Shown here one piece after another: positions 46,865-58,060 of a stretch of 64,000 nt of DNA. This DNA is from Ctenosaura bakeri (lineage: Eukaryota > Chordata > Lepidosauria > Squamata > Iguanidae), in the NCBI GenBank assembly GCA_948474755.1, contig CAOLHI010000736.1, positions 124,001 to 188,000 on the forward strand, read 5' to 3'. Both the position numbers and the translations under genes were made by a program. Every line of letters starts with the position of its first letter. Position 1 is the stretch's first letter. The notes under the pieces were generated by a model, which ran no database searches, had not been told where the DNA came from, and was given only the letters and a program-made list of their open reading frames with translations.

Positions 46865-47789
46865 TTATGTTAAGCAGAAAAGGAAAGACTTGACACTACT
46901 AACCACAGATGAGTGGATGACAAAACTCATGGACTTAGTTTCTGATCGCAAGACAAAGTGAAGGTTGCTTTCCCAGAGACAAGGGAAGGAGATGTGATGT
47001 GCTGTGTTCCCAAAAGTAAAGGGGACTGGGGAAATCACCCTCAGAGCAAAGGAGGATGCAAAGGAGTCGCTATAGGTGTCCTGAGATCCTCTCCTGGTGT
47101 CTCCAATTGCCAAAGAAGCAGCAATCATTAGTGGGAGGAGGGGAAGGGGATCACAGCTTGCCATCAAGCCTCACTCCACGGTTTTCTGCTTTTAAAGCAA
47201 GAAGTTCTGCCAATACCCTTTCTACCACCAAGAGTTTAACTGCAATTTAAAAGTGATAATTGGGAGAACCTCTCCTAACTCGGATAGAAATTATAACTTT
47301 TGCAAGAAGTGCCTCCCTGCAAGATCAAGAACTGTAAAAAAAACTGACTGACTTAGACTCTTTTTAAAAAATATTTGTCTTAACTGGCTTAATACAATTG
47401 CAAGGCTAAGAGACTTTTTGAACTGATTGTATAAGAAAGCAAGAAATTAAAATACATGAATTTTGAAGCAATATTTAAGCTTATGAGAAATAAAGTTGTT
47501 TTTAGCTGAGACTGAGATAAGAGCAAGGTCATTCCTGGGAAGTGGAAACAAAAGTAAATACAAGCTGTTGCAAAGCTCCTGCTATGCTTTAAATGAAAGC
47601 TGCATAGAGAATACTGAGCAGACTCAGACATTCATTAGTCAAAAGGAAATACAGCAGCCACTGATTTTTAAAAAAATTTATTTTGTATTTTTCATGTGAC
47701 ATTTTTAAATAGAGTTTGTTTTCATCCTATAATTTTGGATTAGTAGGTCTATAAGTCAATTTATACGATCTAAAACAAGAAGATCCAAA

Positions 47790-48660
47790 AGAAGAGGATC
47801 TACCACCCAAATTTACAGACATAACTCAAAAATATGCAAAAGAGCTCCAGTCTCTACAAGCACAGATTAATCAGATGACCATGCAGATGGCTCATATGGG
47901 AAAAGAATTGATGGCAGAATTTAAAAATGGTAACAGAAGAGATGAAAGAGATGAAATCAGAAATTAGAGAAATTAAAGATTCTATTTCACAGATGGGTGC
48001 AGAGATGAAACAGTCCAATGAGTTACTGCAGAACTTGGAACAAAGAACAGAGCATATGGAGTCTAGAACAGATAGAATGAACAAAGAGTGTAAATGTTAT
48101 TGTGATATTGTTACCCTAGTAGAATGATGAGAGAGGGAGAACTGGTTACATTTTATAGCTATACCTATAGAAGCCAATGCAAATATTCAAGAATGGATCG
48201 CAGAGGTTCTAGCAAGTGTGTTGGACAGGCGAAAGGAAGAGATGCAGCAGGAAGTATATCATGTACTGCATTTATTTACAAGCTGTGAAACAGAGAAATT
48301 TACAAAGAGACATAATTGTATAATTTGATGGAAACAGATTAGAGATCTAATTCTTCAATGTAATTTCAATGTACCCACCAGGTGAGAGAAGAGAGTATGC
48401 CTTTTGAGCAACAAGCAGAAACAAAATAGGATCTCATTTAGATGGGAAAAATTAGAAGGCATTTCCATTAAGCTTCTGCAGAGAAGATTTTTGGTGAACA
48501 AAGGCAAGAGATTTTGTGCTCAAAGTATTTAAAAGACTGGGAACAATCAAGATAACACCAGGAAGAAGAGGCTCAGGAACCCATATTGGCTGATGACTTG
48601 ATCACAGATAAAGATAGATCTTCAGATGGAAAAGGAAATGAAACTAGAAGTGCAATAGCA
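47790..48660 (+). pseudogene. L1 ORF1 remnant
   Basis: The plus strand reads a coiled coil (AKELQSLQAQINQMTMQMAH, then MKEMKSEIREIKDSISQMGA, LLQNLEQRTEHMES). After a stop it reads an RRM-like segment (NIQEWIAEVLASVLDRRKEE) and a C-terminal-domain segment (ISFRWEKLEGISIKLLQRRF). The order coiled coil, RRM, CTD is that of L1 ORF1p. Several stops and shifts make it dead. Confidence 0.78.
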
Positions 48661-48770
48661 ATGGACTATTCTGCCTGATATGGATCTAAGATGTCTTTGT
48701 GGAATGTTAAGGGGATGAATACATTCTGGAAAAAATTAAATTTCATTATTAAAAAAACCTGAAACAGGAT

Positions 48771-49408
48771 TGTGATACATAGATTTCCCTCCACGCTGGT
48801 CCCACAGTTCCTAGGCCCTGGACACCTGTAAGTGTCACTCTGCTTTTCAATGCTCTTTATAAACTCCCTCCTTGGTTTTGGGGTCCTAGGGCTTCAGGTG
48901 ACCTCACTGGGCAGTAGTGTGTGAATTAGATTTTCATTCTCAATGATAGGTATGCCTCACTCTTCCTTCTGGGAGAATAATGCTGTCCAACATCAGATTT
49001 AAAAAATAAGTAGTAGGATAACTGTATTTGATAACAGGCAGAATGAATGCTTTCAGCTTTCAGTTTTTAGGTTCAAACAATTAACACTGTTCTAATTAAT
49101 TTACACTGTTATAATTAAATTACGTCTTTTCCAAAATAACTCAAACATCCAATGCTCAGAAACTTCCTTCAGACACTTGACTCTTCTACCAGTCTATTTC
49201 CCAATAATCTGACTCTTATTGACTCTGACTTTAACTGCCAGAAGTAAAACTCTTTAAAAAGAATTTTCCTCTCTCACAAAGGCCCTGTCTCTTCATTCAC
49301 AGAGTTCTTTGTGCCAGGATTGGCTGTCCACTGGCATTCACTCACCAGAGCTGCTAGGCAACATTCTATCAAGTCAGCTTCCTTTTTAAACTGAATTATA
49401 ATATCACA
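48771..49408 (-). mobile_element. solo LTR inside L1 ORF2
   Basis: The block starts TGTGATACATAG and ends AATATCACA, with 5-bp terminal inverted repeats (TGTGA/TCACA). It is flanked by AGGAT (48766-48770) and AAGAT (49409-49413), a 5-bp TSD with one mismatch. Removing it restores the L1 motif KQDVLCLQGTH. It is the same family as 45747-46350, with more decay in the TATA region. Confidence 0.85.
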
Positions 49409-50323
49409 AAGATGTACTATGTCTTCAAGGAACTCATGTAGGAAGAAAAGTTAGCAAGCATCTATATCTGAAATTAGGTAAAGAATTTATTGTGGTACTG
49501 TCAAAGAAGAAAATTTGAGTTTTCCTCTATATTAACACCAATTTGTTGCCTGAAATTGTATTTGAAGACCAGGAAGGCAGGTATATGGGGTTCAGATTGA
49601 TAATTGCACATCTAAAATATTAATAGTGGGGATTTATGTCCTATAGACATTAAAAGACCTTTTTATGAGAAGATGATGGATCAATTGGTAAGTTATTCTT
49701 GTGACAATTGGCTGTTTCTCAGAGATTAAAATGATGTTATTTCCCTGCATAGAGACCATGCCTCTGAGAAAAAGATCAAGATTAGACAGAGAAAGCTTCT
49801 GAAAACCTTTTTTGATAAGATGGATAATTTGGGGGTAGTGAATGCTTGGAGGTTTAAGCAAGGGAATGTAAAAGATTTTACTTTTTTCTAAGAAAGACAT
49901 TAGTCTCTCTCAAGAATTAATACATCTTTGATTTCAAAAGTATTGGTGATGGATATAATAAAAATGGACATCTTTTCTAAAACATTTTTAGAGTATACCC
50001 CTGTGATCTTAAATTTGAGGGGAAAGGGTTGGAGATGGGAGGTTGAATCAGTCTTTACATCATGATGCAAAGGTTTTGAATGTAGGAAAAAGTTGGTGGA
50101 ATAATTTGAAGATAACTTGGATAAAAGCACCAATATCAGAGTAGTAGGAGATGCTAGTAAGGCAATGATGAAAACCAGTACAGAAATTAAAAAGTAGAAA
50201 CAAAGAAAATGTAGCAATTTTTGGATGATATAAGAAGTAAAAAAGATGAAGTGAAGAAGAACTCCTTGAACAAAGTCATGCTTACACATACAACAGAATA
50301 AGATAAAGAACATTTTTGCCAAC

Positions 50324-51235
50324 TACAGTGGCCCCTCCACTTTCACAAGGGTTCACAGTGCTGGACCCTCATGAAAGTGGAAAATCCACAAATAACTTCT
50401 CCCAATCCCTCACATTCCCTTCTTGGTCTCCTCCCTCCCATTTCTGTGCCTTTTGCACATCAGGGCCAGAGGCAAGGGAATGGGAAAGGGGAGCTCCAGA
50501 GAGGAGAATGAAGGCTTGCATGAGTCTCCCTCCCTGTTCCCTTGCTTTTTCCCTCAGTGAGAGTTCTCAGTGCTGGGGCCATAAGCAAGGAAATGGGAGA
50601 GGAGAGCTCCAGACAGGAGAAGGAAGGCTCATGAAAACCTTTTCCTATTCCTTTTGCTTTTGCCTTGACATTAGTTCTCAATGCCAGGGGCAGAGGCAAA
50701 AAAATGGGAGGGAGAACTCCATGGGTCAGCCAAATAGCTCACATGAGCTTTCCCCGCATTGACTGGCCTATTGTCTTGGCACAAGTTCTTAGCACCAGAG
50801 CCAGGCAAGAGAATGGGAGAGGGGAGCTCCACAAGGGAGAAAGAAGGCTCATGCAAACCTTTCTGCCATTCCCTTGCCTTTTGCCTCAGCAAGAGTTCAT
50901 AGCGTGGGGACCAGAGGAAAGGGAATGGGAGGGGGAGCTTTAGAGAGGAGGAGAAAGTCTTACATAAGGCTTCCCCCTATTCCATTGCTTTTTGCCTTGG
51001 CACGAGTTCTCAGTTTGGGAGACAGAGGCAAGAAAATAGGAGGAGGAGCTCTGGAGGGGAGAAGAAAGGTACATGTGTGCCTCCCCCTGGATTTCTTTGA
51101 GTTTTGTCTGGATGCTTGCCTTTTTTTGAACTTGGGAAAATGCAAGGGAATGAGAGGAGGAGACTGGGGGAAGATACGTACACACCACACAAATAATCAG
51201 ATTCATGAAGGTCAAGCCCATGAATGTGGCAGTAG
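50324..51235. mobile_element. Tigger-like element containing a minisatellite
   Basis: The left end is TACAGTGGCCCCTCCACTTT, followed by CATGAAAGTGGAAAATCCAC. The right end is the loose complement (CATGAATGTGGCAGTAGG). Nearly all of the inside is a tandem repeat. L1 sequence lies on both sides. Several overlapping open frames on both strands come from the tandem repeat and are not genes. Confidence 0.6.
50440..51125. repeat. minisatellite, unit about 112 bp, six units
   Basis: A unit with the landmarks TTCCCTTGCTTTTTGCCTC, GAGTTCTCAGTGC, AGAGGCAAGGGAATGGGAGG and GGAGCTCC recurs at about 112-bp spacing (starts near 50536, 50648, 50760, 50868, 50980). Units differ by substitutions and small indels. 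Confidence 0.8.
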
Positions 51236-52769
51236 GACCATATTCCAGAAATTATTCAGAGAGTGAGAAAATTAACAAAATAAATAACTATCTAGGGGTG
51301 GAGATACCACAGATTATAGAGGTGCAAAGAAATGAATAAAATCAATTACTGAAAGGGAGATATTAAATGCAATAAAAAACCAGGGAAAGCTCCAGGACCT
51401 GACAGCTTTGTACCATGACATTACAAAAATTTTCAAGAACAATTAGTGAACCCACTACAAAAGATAATCAACAGGATAGATCCAAAAGGCAGACTAATTT
51501 CTTGGGGTGAAGCCAAGATTATTTTGATCCCCAAAGAAGTTAAAGACCCAATAGACACAAAGAATTATAGATCAATCTCCTTACTGAATGCAGATTACAA
51601 ATAATTTGCTTTGATTTTAGCTGAAAGGTTAAAGAAAATCTCACAAGAATGGATACACAAAGATCAATGTGATGATTGATGATTCTTAAAAGATTACAGG
51701 AGAGTAATTCTTGACATAGAATATTTCCAGAAACATAATGAAAAGAAAGTGGGAATGATTTTGTTAGATGTGGAAAAAGCATTTGACAACATTAGTTAGA
51801 CATTGATGATCAGATTAAACAATGAACCTTCGGAATACTTACTACAATTGGATCAAATATATCTGTGGAAATGAGCATGGCCAAGTCATTTTATTATTAT
51901 TATTATGTATCACTGTATTAAAAAAAAAACAACAGGTGGAAAATGGAAGTGTATTTGGATAAACAAAAGCTCCCAGAGATTTCAGAACACCAAAGACAGA
52001 TGGTGAATGCTCTTATCACAGCTTGTGCAATTGTATAGACTATTAAGAAAATCAAATCAAGCAAAGGACTCAGTACATATGGACTATCTGCTGGATATTA
52101 TAAAAGCTTTAAAGAACAATTATTTCTATCACTTCAGTGACTGCTGAATTCAATACTCTGTTTGAGGAAGATACCAGAAACCTGTAGAGAAGCAATTATT
52201 GTTTTAATTCTAGAAGTAGGACAAGACTTGACGGTGACTAAGAAGTAGAGACCCATATCATTACTGAATAATGGCTGTAAAATTTTAACAATTTTGGCAG
52301 AAAGTTTGAAAAAAGTTTCATAAATATCAAGCTTTTTTTTAACTGAACAGGCAGTTACATGACAACACTAGATGTTTTTTGAACATTTTGAAGAATCTAG
52401 GAACATTATGAGAGAAACAGAGGGTGCTTGTATCAGGAATCTGAGAAAGCTTTTGACCTCTTGAACTGGGATTTTTTGTTTGGAGTTACTATATTGAGAA
52501 GATGAATTTTGGAACTAATTTTACTACCTGGGTTTAAGCAATTTACAATACACAGACAGGATAGATCTTGATTAATGGTGAAATAACCAAGCAATATGAA
52601 ATTTAGAAGAGAACAAAACAAGGTTGTCCACTTTCACCTTTACTATGCATTTTAGCTCTTGAAGTATTGAACAGAGCTAAAAAGCAAGATGAAAGAATAA
52701 AAGACAGAAGAATAAGAAAGGAGTTATGAGCATCTGCTGATTTAGTGATTTTTGGAAGATCCTGTCCTG

Positions 52770-52973
52770 GCACAGATGATAAATCAAACAAAACAAACTG
52801 AATATCTTCCAGCTTGTTACTTACTTCCAGACAGTAAGCAAGGAGTCATAAATAAAGTCCAACATAAACAAAGTCAAGCAGGGGTTCACAGCAAGGGAAT
52901 GTCCAAGGCCAATCTCAGCAGATTCTGAGTCAGAGGCCATGCTCTGGAAGCAGGGCATGACAGACCCTCTCAA
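52770..52973 (-). mobile_element. LTR-like segment, minus orientation
   Basis: In the minus sense it begins TGTCATGCCCTGCTTCCAGA and resembles the start of the plus-oriented segment at 53007. The far end inside the L1 is not sharply defined. Confidence 0.45.
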
Positions 52974-53006
52974 TTGCATAGATATATTGCTGGAGAGACC
53001 TAATGT

Positions 53007-53545
53007 CATGCCCTGCTTCCAGGACCTAGACATGGACTCTGACTCAGAGACTGAAACAGCAGAACCTGCTGAACAGAAGGAGACAGTACCACTCATCCCA
53101 GAGACAGAACAGGAGGCAGTGCCAGCCCCAGCATATAGCCCTGATCCTTCTGACATGGAAGATAACTTACTAATGCCCACCTTTGCCCAGCATAGGCACC
53201 AGAGGAAACACCTACACAGATCTCAGTGAATTTATAACAAACAGCAGTTAATCAAATGCCAGCTACACTGCCCTATAAAAGCTGAGCCATTCCCCTCCAG
53301 AACTTGTTCGTGATTAACTGACCATTTCTCCTAGTGTGTCTCTATCTGTTTCTCCTGTCATGGCTCTGACTTAGGATTGCATTGACTGTCTTGCTTATAC
53401 ATATAGTTAGGACCATTGTTTGCTTCATATTTGTTTTAAGTCTGTTTCCTTACTAGAGTAAAATATGGAATTACTTTGTTGAAAGTGTTGCTTGCTGTGT
53501 GCTTCTAATCCTTATCAGCTGCCCTTTGACTGACTGTCAAGACTA
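53007..53545 (+). mobile_element. LTR-like segment, plus orientation
   Basis: It begins TGTCATGCCCTGCTTCCAGG and has a TATA-like box (CCCTATAAAAGCTGAGCC near 53273), which suggests an LTR with its U3 at the left. Together with 52770-52973 it forms a head-to-head pair. The 96-codon open frame at 52939-53229 is U3 sequence rather than a recognisable gene. The right limit is approximate. Confidence 0.5.
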
Positions 53546-54892
53546 AGAGTGGACACCTAAAAAGTGTTGAGGTATGGCAAGATTTATGTTTTAAATAAAA
53601 AATGATGTTGAGACAAGAACAACTGCAATTGACAGAAAAGTTGGGAGTCAGAAAAAAAGTAAAATATGTAGGTATTACCGTTGACAAAATAATTCTATTT
53701 TTCTATTCTATAATTCTATGAAAACTTGGATATTAAGAAAGGTTTACAACAATGGGCAAAACATAAGTTATTATTATTGGGCAGATTCTCTGTGACCTAA
53801 ATGAATGTTCTATTGAGAAATGTTATTTTTATTGCAAACAATACCAATTTGACTAATGATGTTTTATTTAAGCAATGGCATACAGATATATTGAAATTTA
53901 TATGGCAAGGGAACACATCTGGAATAAAATATAAAATCTTAGAGAATGCCAAACAAGGGAATGGATACTGCTGGATAATAAAAGATTGTTGGATTTGGAA
54001 GGCATGAATTAAAGTATTATTATTTGTGGTATAATAAAGCCAAAACTAACAGACTTCAATAATCATTATGTGCTAAAAGCTGTCAAAAATTTGCAATAAA
54101 TATAAATCAAGGTTGTGTCCTAAGAGAACCTTTGTGGGTTTCATCACAAGAGGCTTTTTATAAAAACAAAATGACACAGAAAGAAAAATGGATGACTTAT
54201 GATTTTTTTGAAATTGAGTACAAACAGTATATTTAAGGGAAGATTTAATGTCTATGGGATGTAGTTTTCAATGGTTCTGTTATAGACAAATAGTAGAAAA
54301 AGATAAGGTGGATAACAAATTGTATAATTGACTAAATCAGAGTTTGAGAAACATTTGTGCTCAATTAACATTTGGTAAAATGTATAAATTTTTGTTGAAA
54401 CTTGAGATAGAAGTAGAATTGGTTAAAGACTGTATGATAAAGTGAGCACAAAATGTTAGGCATAATACTCAGTTATTTTCTTAAAACTGGAAAAAATGTA
54501 ATAAAAAGAACTGCTATGTTAACTTGAGCTTGTGATTCTGCTTCTTCCTAGCACACACAGTGATGCCCCTGTTTGGGGGACATGTCATTTATACTCCAAA
54601 CCTTCTAACAGAGATTTTATGTAAGCTACCATTGAACCATTTTGGCTGAGGAACAGTGTTCAAATAAATAAAATCATATATCTTTTTCTAGGTAGTTCTA
54701 TCTGGGTAGCATACATGTCTCTATTTCTCCAATTTTCTCCTTTATTTCTCTCCCCAGTCCAGTGCTATTAGTTGGGGTGACGGACAAGAGACTGTAATTG
54801 TTTCCGAATCACACAGCAAATTTCACATCTCACATATGAATTTAGTCTCTGCAGTCTAAGTCTAGTCTTTTGTTGACTTTACCAGTGGTTCT

Positions 54893-55015
54893 CAAACTTT
54901 GGTCTTCCAAATGCTTTGGACCTCAGTGCTCAGAAGTCCTACCCACTGCAGCCAGTGGTAAAGTATTGTAGGAACTGAAGTTCAAAACTCCCAGTTATGG
55001 TTAGGTAACAGTTTC
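54893..55015. mobile_element. hAT-type MITE remnant
   Basis: CAGTGGTTCTCAAACTTTGG is the conserved terminal repeat of a hAT/Charlie-type MITE. The rest follows with CTTTGGACCTCAGTGCTCAG and AACTGAAGTTCAAAACTCCC. Confidence 0.6.
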
Positions 55016-55885
55016 ATATACATGAATGCTAATTGGTCATGATTTTGACACTATTGCCACGATCACAACTCTCTCCCCCAAACTACTTTACTGAGCATCA
55101 GCTGCATAAGAAGAAAGGAGTCCATTCTGCCAATGATCAGAGCATGGTTGAATGACACTTCCATCAGCTTGGGGATGGAGATGGGACTAGGAAACGTTAC
55201 TTAGTTAAGTGCTGCCTTAAGTATTAAGCTGATATGTGATTCCAGCCATAATTTCCTTTCTATCTTTGGGAAATGATTGTTAGAACTGAAGTCAGAAACA
55301 TCACAGGGAGCACAAACATCTTCATCCTTCTGTATATTTAAAAGTTTTGAGCAAAAGTATTGCACTCACATGAAATTAACAAATCAAAATGGACTACATG
55401 CATTTTGATGCCAGGACAGTTTGGCAACGTCTTTCTTCTTTAAGAAATAAACTGTGTCATATGGACAAGATTTTGAGTTCTCTCACTGAAATGTGTTTTT
55501 TTCCCTACCATTTCTGTCATTATAACTTCATGTGATAAATCACTGTCAACTGTTCTGCTTTCCTACTCTTTCCTTAACCCCTCTTCAAAAGAATAGTTCC
55601 ATTGGGGCCTTCTTAGCAATGACCTCAGTATTCCTATGTCTGATGCAACAGAGCTAATGACAGACAGAAGTCCACTGTCTACATTCAGTCCTCTCAAAAC
55701 AATTCGTGGCTAGCCCACTTTGGTGATTTTTCTCCATGTGTGTGAATAGCAGAATTATTCTGAATCTGTGCATTGAGCAATGGGGCAGAACTTCAGTTTG
55801 CCAGCATCTGTTTGGACCTATTTCAACAAATCTTTTGTGTTGTGGGAGTTGTAGCCCCACACTGAAATCACTACAATATGCCTGG
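55016..55885. other. no gene recognised
   Basis: Overlapping frames at 55654-55944 (minus) and 55736-55960 (plus) are unrecognised. No repeat is named. Confidence 0.35.
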
Positions 55886-56295
55886 CTTGTTGTGTGTTGT
55901 TGTGTTGTTTCTGACTTATGGCAACCTTCTAGTGAACCTGTCACAGGGTTTTTTTGGTAAGATTTATTTGGAGAGGAATTGTCATGGCCTTCCTTTGAGG
56001 CTGAGGAAGTGACTTTCCCAAGGTCATGCTGTGGGTTTCCAAGACTAAGGCTGTTATAACACTGGACTGTTATTCCATTATTCCACTTTCAACATCATAT
56101 GGAATCCTGGGGAATCCTCAAATGCCCCTCCCTAAACTGCAAGCCCCAGGATTCCATAGGATGTTGAAAGTGGAATAATAACACTATAACAGTCTAGTAT
56201 GGAAATTGCTTAAATGAGGATTTGAACCTTGTGATCCCAGAGTCCTAATTCAACACTCAGACCACAGCATCACACCACTCTTGTGTTTTGGCACC
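55886..56295 (-). mobile_element. Sauria SINE, minus strand, split by a MITE
   Basis: The plus strand reads the complement of the tail (TTGTTTCTGACTTATGGCAA), the body (GGCCTTCCTTTGAGGCTGAG; AAGGTCATGCTGTGGGTTTC), then the MITE, then the head (AGGATTTGAACCTTGTGATC; AACACTCAGACCACAGCATC). The two halves join into a full-length element. Confidence 0.85.
56049..56210. mobile_element. palindromic MITE inside the SINE
   Basis: The left part (ATTCCACTTTCAACATCATA) and right part (CATAGGATGTTGAAAGTGGA) are inverted arms of the family at 40.6-41.0 kb. It is flanked by TAA on both sides (56046-56048, 56211-56213), a 3-bp TSD. Confidence 0.82.
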
Positions 56296-56925
56296 AATGG
56301 TAAAATGTTTAGTCTGTGAAGGTAAGAAACTATGTCTAAATCACTTTAATTAATCATGTCCTGTTTCAAATCCTTTTATCAGACTCTGGAAGAACTCTGT
56401 GAACTTGCAAGCATACTTGGTGTCAGATATCCAGGAATACAGTATAAGAAGATGATAAAGGCTGGAAACAAACAGTTGCCTTTTTCACAGAGATGAAAGT
56501 GGTATGTTGGAGCCATCATCACTCATAGTGTTGTATACTCACTTCACTGTCATCTCCAGTGAAATGTTTTGAAGGATTCTCCCCTCCACATGTAATGCTT
56601 CAAAAATCCACAAAATCAGTTTGGCAGTGGGCTAAAAATGAGGGATGGAGAATGGAGTACTCTATGGGAAATGATGCCTGTCTCTGAAACTGCTTTCAGT
56701 TCTTTAAAACTATTGTTTGTTTGCAGCCTAAGCAGAATCATCTTGCATCCTGTTGTCTTCATTAAAAAGTGCACTTCTCAGTTGTTGCCCCAATTTACAT
56801 GTGCAAATTATCAGTTGAGCCAACGATATCACTGTGCGTGTTAATATTCTGTGTGCCAGCATCGCCCTGCCCCAGCCACATTCAATGTACAGATACCCTA
56901 ATATCTGAGATTATACCTAAGACTA
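56296..56925. other. no gene recognised
   Basis: No exon or repeat named. Confidence 0.35.
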
Positions 56926-56929
56926 TATT

Positions 56930-57050
56930 TTACATATCTGAGGAAGTGGGCTGCATGTAGCTCATGCAGTAATAAATCTGTTAGCCTTCAAGACACCACA
57001 GAACTCTTTGCCATTGTAATGCAACAGACTAACACAGGTACCTCTTGTTT
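56930..57050 (+). repeat. ancient interspersed repeat
   Basis: TCTGAGGAAGTGGGCTGCAT, AGTAATAAATCTGTTAGCC and CAAGACACCACAGAACTCTT are the same family as 30775-30895. Confidence 0.5.
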
Positions 57051-57289
57051 TCCCTGCAGCTGGAAGAAAGTGCACACATTATTCATAATCACTTGTCATG
57101 ATGAAATACTCAAATATTGACATGCCTGTGACTATCATCCACTTAACAGTGAATGATGAAAGATTTAGATAAACACAAGAAAATACTTTAATTTGGGGAA
57201 TTTGCTACCACAAGTTGTAGTGATGACCACCAACTTGAATGGTCATAAAATGGAATGAAACAATTGCATGGAGGATACAGTTTCCAGTG

Positions 57290-57362
57290 GGCCCTCCCTG
57301 AACTGCAAGCCCCAGGATTCCATAGGATGTTGATAGGATAAGAGTTTAGTGTGGAAATGGCC
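57290..57362. mobile_element. palindromic MITE, right half only
   Basis: GCCCCAGGATTCCATAGGAT then AGTTTAGTGTGGAAATGGCC is the right arm of the palindromic MITE; the left arm is missing. TTA follows the end, the expected target. Confidence 0.7.
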
Positions 57363-57764
57363 TTAGTTAATCTCCTCTTTAAGATCTACAACTTCTCCAA
57401 AATCTATCTTGTGTGTGTGAAAAAAAACCTTATAACACTCTTTTGTTTTCATAATGCAAGGCAAGAATGGGGATCTATATTCCTGAATCTCAATTTGGAT
57501 TTGGGGTCTGGGTCAAATGGATTGGATTTGGAGTGATCAGGAGGGGCATGCTTAGGTATCAAAATATACATCTTCATGTCAAAGAAATGTTCCTGTAGTT
57601 TAATTCCTATTATTTTATTTTTAATAAGAGTTTTTTTTACTAGGGCACCTTGAATTTTATTTAAATTAAAAATAATTTGTAATAGGACATTTTGTAGAAT
57701 GAAATATGTGCCTGCTGTTGGAGAATATAGGAAGGTTCTCATTTTGGGTATTCTTGAATAAGCA
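57363..57764. other. no gene recognised
   Basis: No exon or repeat named. A 97-codon minus frame (57449-57742) has no recognised domain. Confidence 0.35.
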
Positions 57765-58060
57765 TTGACTCATCATATAGTGGCTTGAGAGCTGGACTAT
57801 GGCCATTTCTGCACTACACAGTTATGGTGCTATTATTCCACTTTCAAAATCCTGTGGAATCCTAGGGTCTGTAGTTTACTGAGGCCAAAAAGCTCTGTGG
57901 CTGAGAATTCTAAAGACCCCTCGCTAAACTGCAAACCCCAGGATTCCATAGGATGTTGAAAGTGGAAAAATAGCACTATAGTAGTTTAGTGTGGAAATGG
58001 CCTATGATTCTGGAGACAAGGGTTCAAATTGCTGCTTGGTCATGGAAACCTTCGACAAGG
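57765..58060 (+). mobile_element. Sauria SINE head, split by a MITE
   Basis: GTGGCTTGAGAGCTGGACTA before the MITE and TGATTCTGGAGACAAGGGTT, CAAATTGCTGCTTGGTCATG after it form the tRNA-like head with its B box (GGTTCAAATTGC). The tail is missing. Confidence 0.75.
57801..58002. mobile_element. palindromic MITE inside the SINE
   Basis: It begins GGCCATTTCTGCACTACACA and ends AGTGTGGAAATGGCC, with inverted arms CCACTTTCAAAATCCTGTGG and CCATAGGATGTTGAAAGTGG. It is flanked by TAT on both sides (57798-57800, 58003-58005). This is the best full-length reference copy (202 bp). Confidence 0.88.

Larger units (their letters stand above)
48690..51900 (+). pseudogene. L1 ORF2 remnant (interrupted)
   Basis: The start reads MDLRCLCGMLRG, a decayed L1 endonuclease beginning. 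After the LTR it resumes VLCLQGTHVGRK (family form LQETH). Around 51360 is an RT segment with KPGKAPGPDSF, then RLISWGEAKIILIPKE, NYRSISLLNADYK and HKDQCD, ending with VEKAFDN near 51785. The catalytic FADD region is not found in this copy. Confidence 0.75.
46870..51925 (+). mobile_element. decayed L1 LINE, plus strand, with two inserts
   Basis: In plus order: a possible 5' region, ORF1 (47790-48660), the start of ORF2 (48690), a solo LTR (48771-49408), the endonuclease remnant to about 50310, a Tigger-like element (50324-51235), an RT remnant (51310-51800) and an A-run near 51918. The 5' limit is uncertain. Confidence 0.65.
52060..54460 (+). pseudogene. L1 ORF2 remnant (RT and C-terminal region)
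   Basis: Broken frames read TIKKIKSSKGLSTYGLSAG and YYKSFKEQLF, RPISLLNNGCKILTILAESL, the block complementing TRLSTFTFTM near 52610 (family form GTRQGCPLSPLLF), DLVIFGR near 52745, then after the insert KLGVRKKVKYVGITVD and FIWQGNTSGIKYKILENAKQ near 53900. The order fits L1 RT palm, thumb and linker. No frame stays open beyond 70 codons. Confidence 0.7.
51930..54535 (+). mobile_element. second decayed L1 LINE, 5'-truncated, plus strand
   Basis: Following the A-run of the previous L1, a new RT N-terminal region begins (about 52060), so this is a separate copy. It runs through the RT and C-terminal region to about 54535 and is interrupted by LTR-like sequence at about 52770-53545. Confidence 0.65.

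Noticed and set aside
50316..51266. Several 70-148-codon open frames on both strands
   Set aside because: They follow the 112-bp tandem repeat and shift between phases, with no protein-like features.
52939..53229. 96-codon acidic frame as a host exon
   Set aside because: It lies within an LTR-like segment upstream of a TATA box and crosses the inverted junction.
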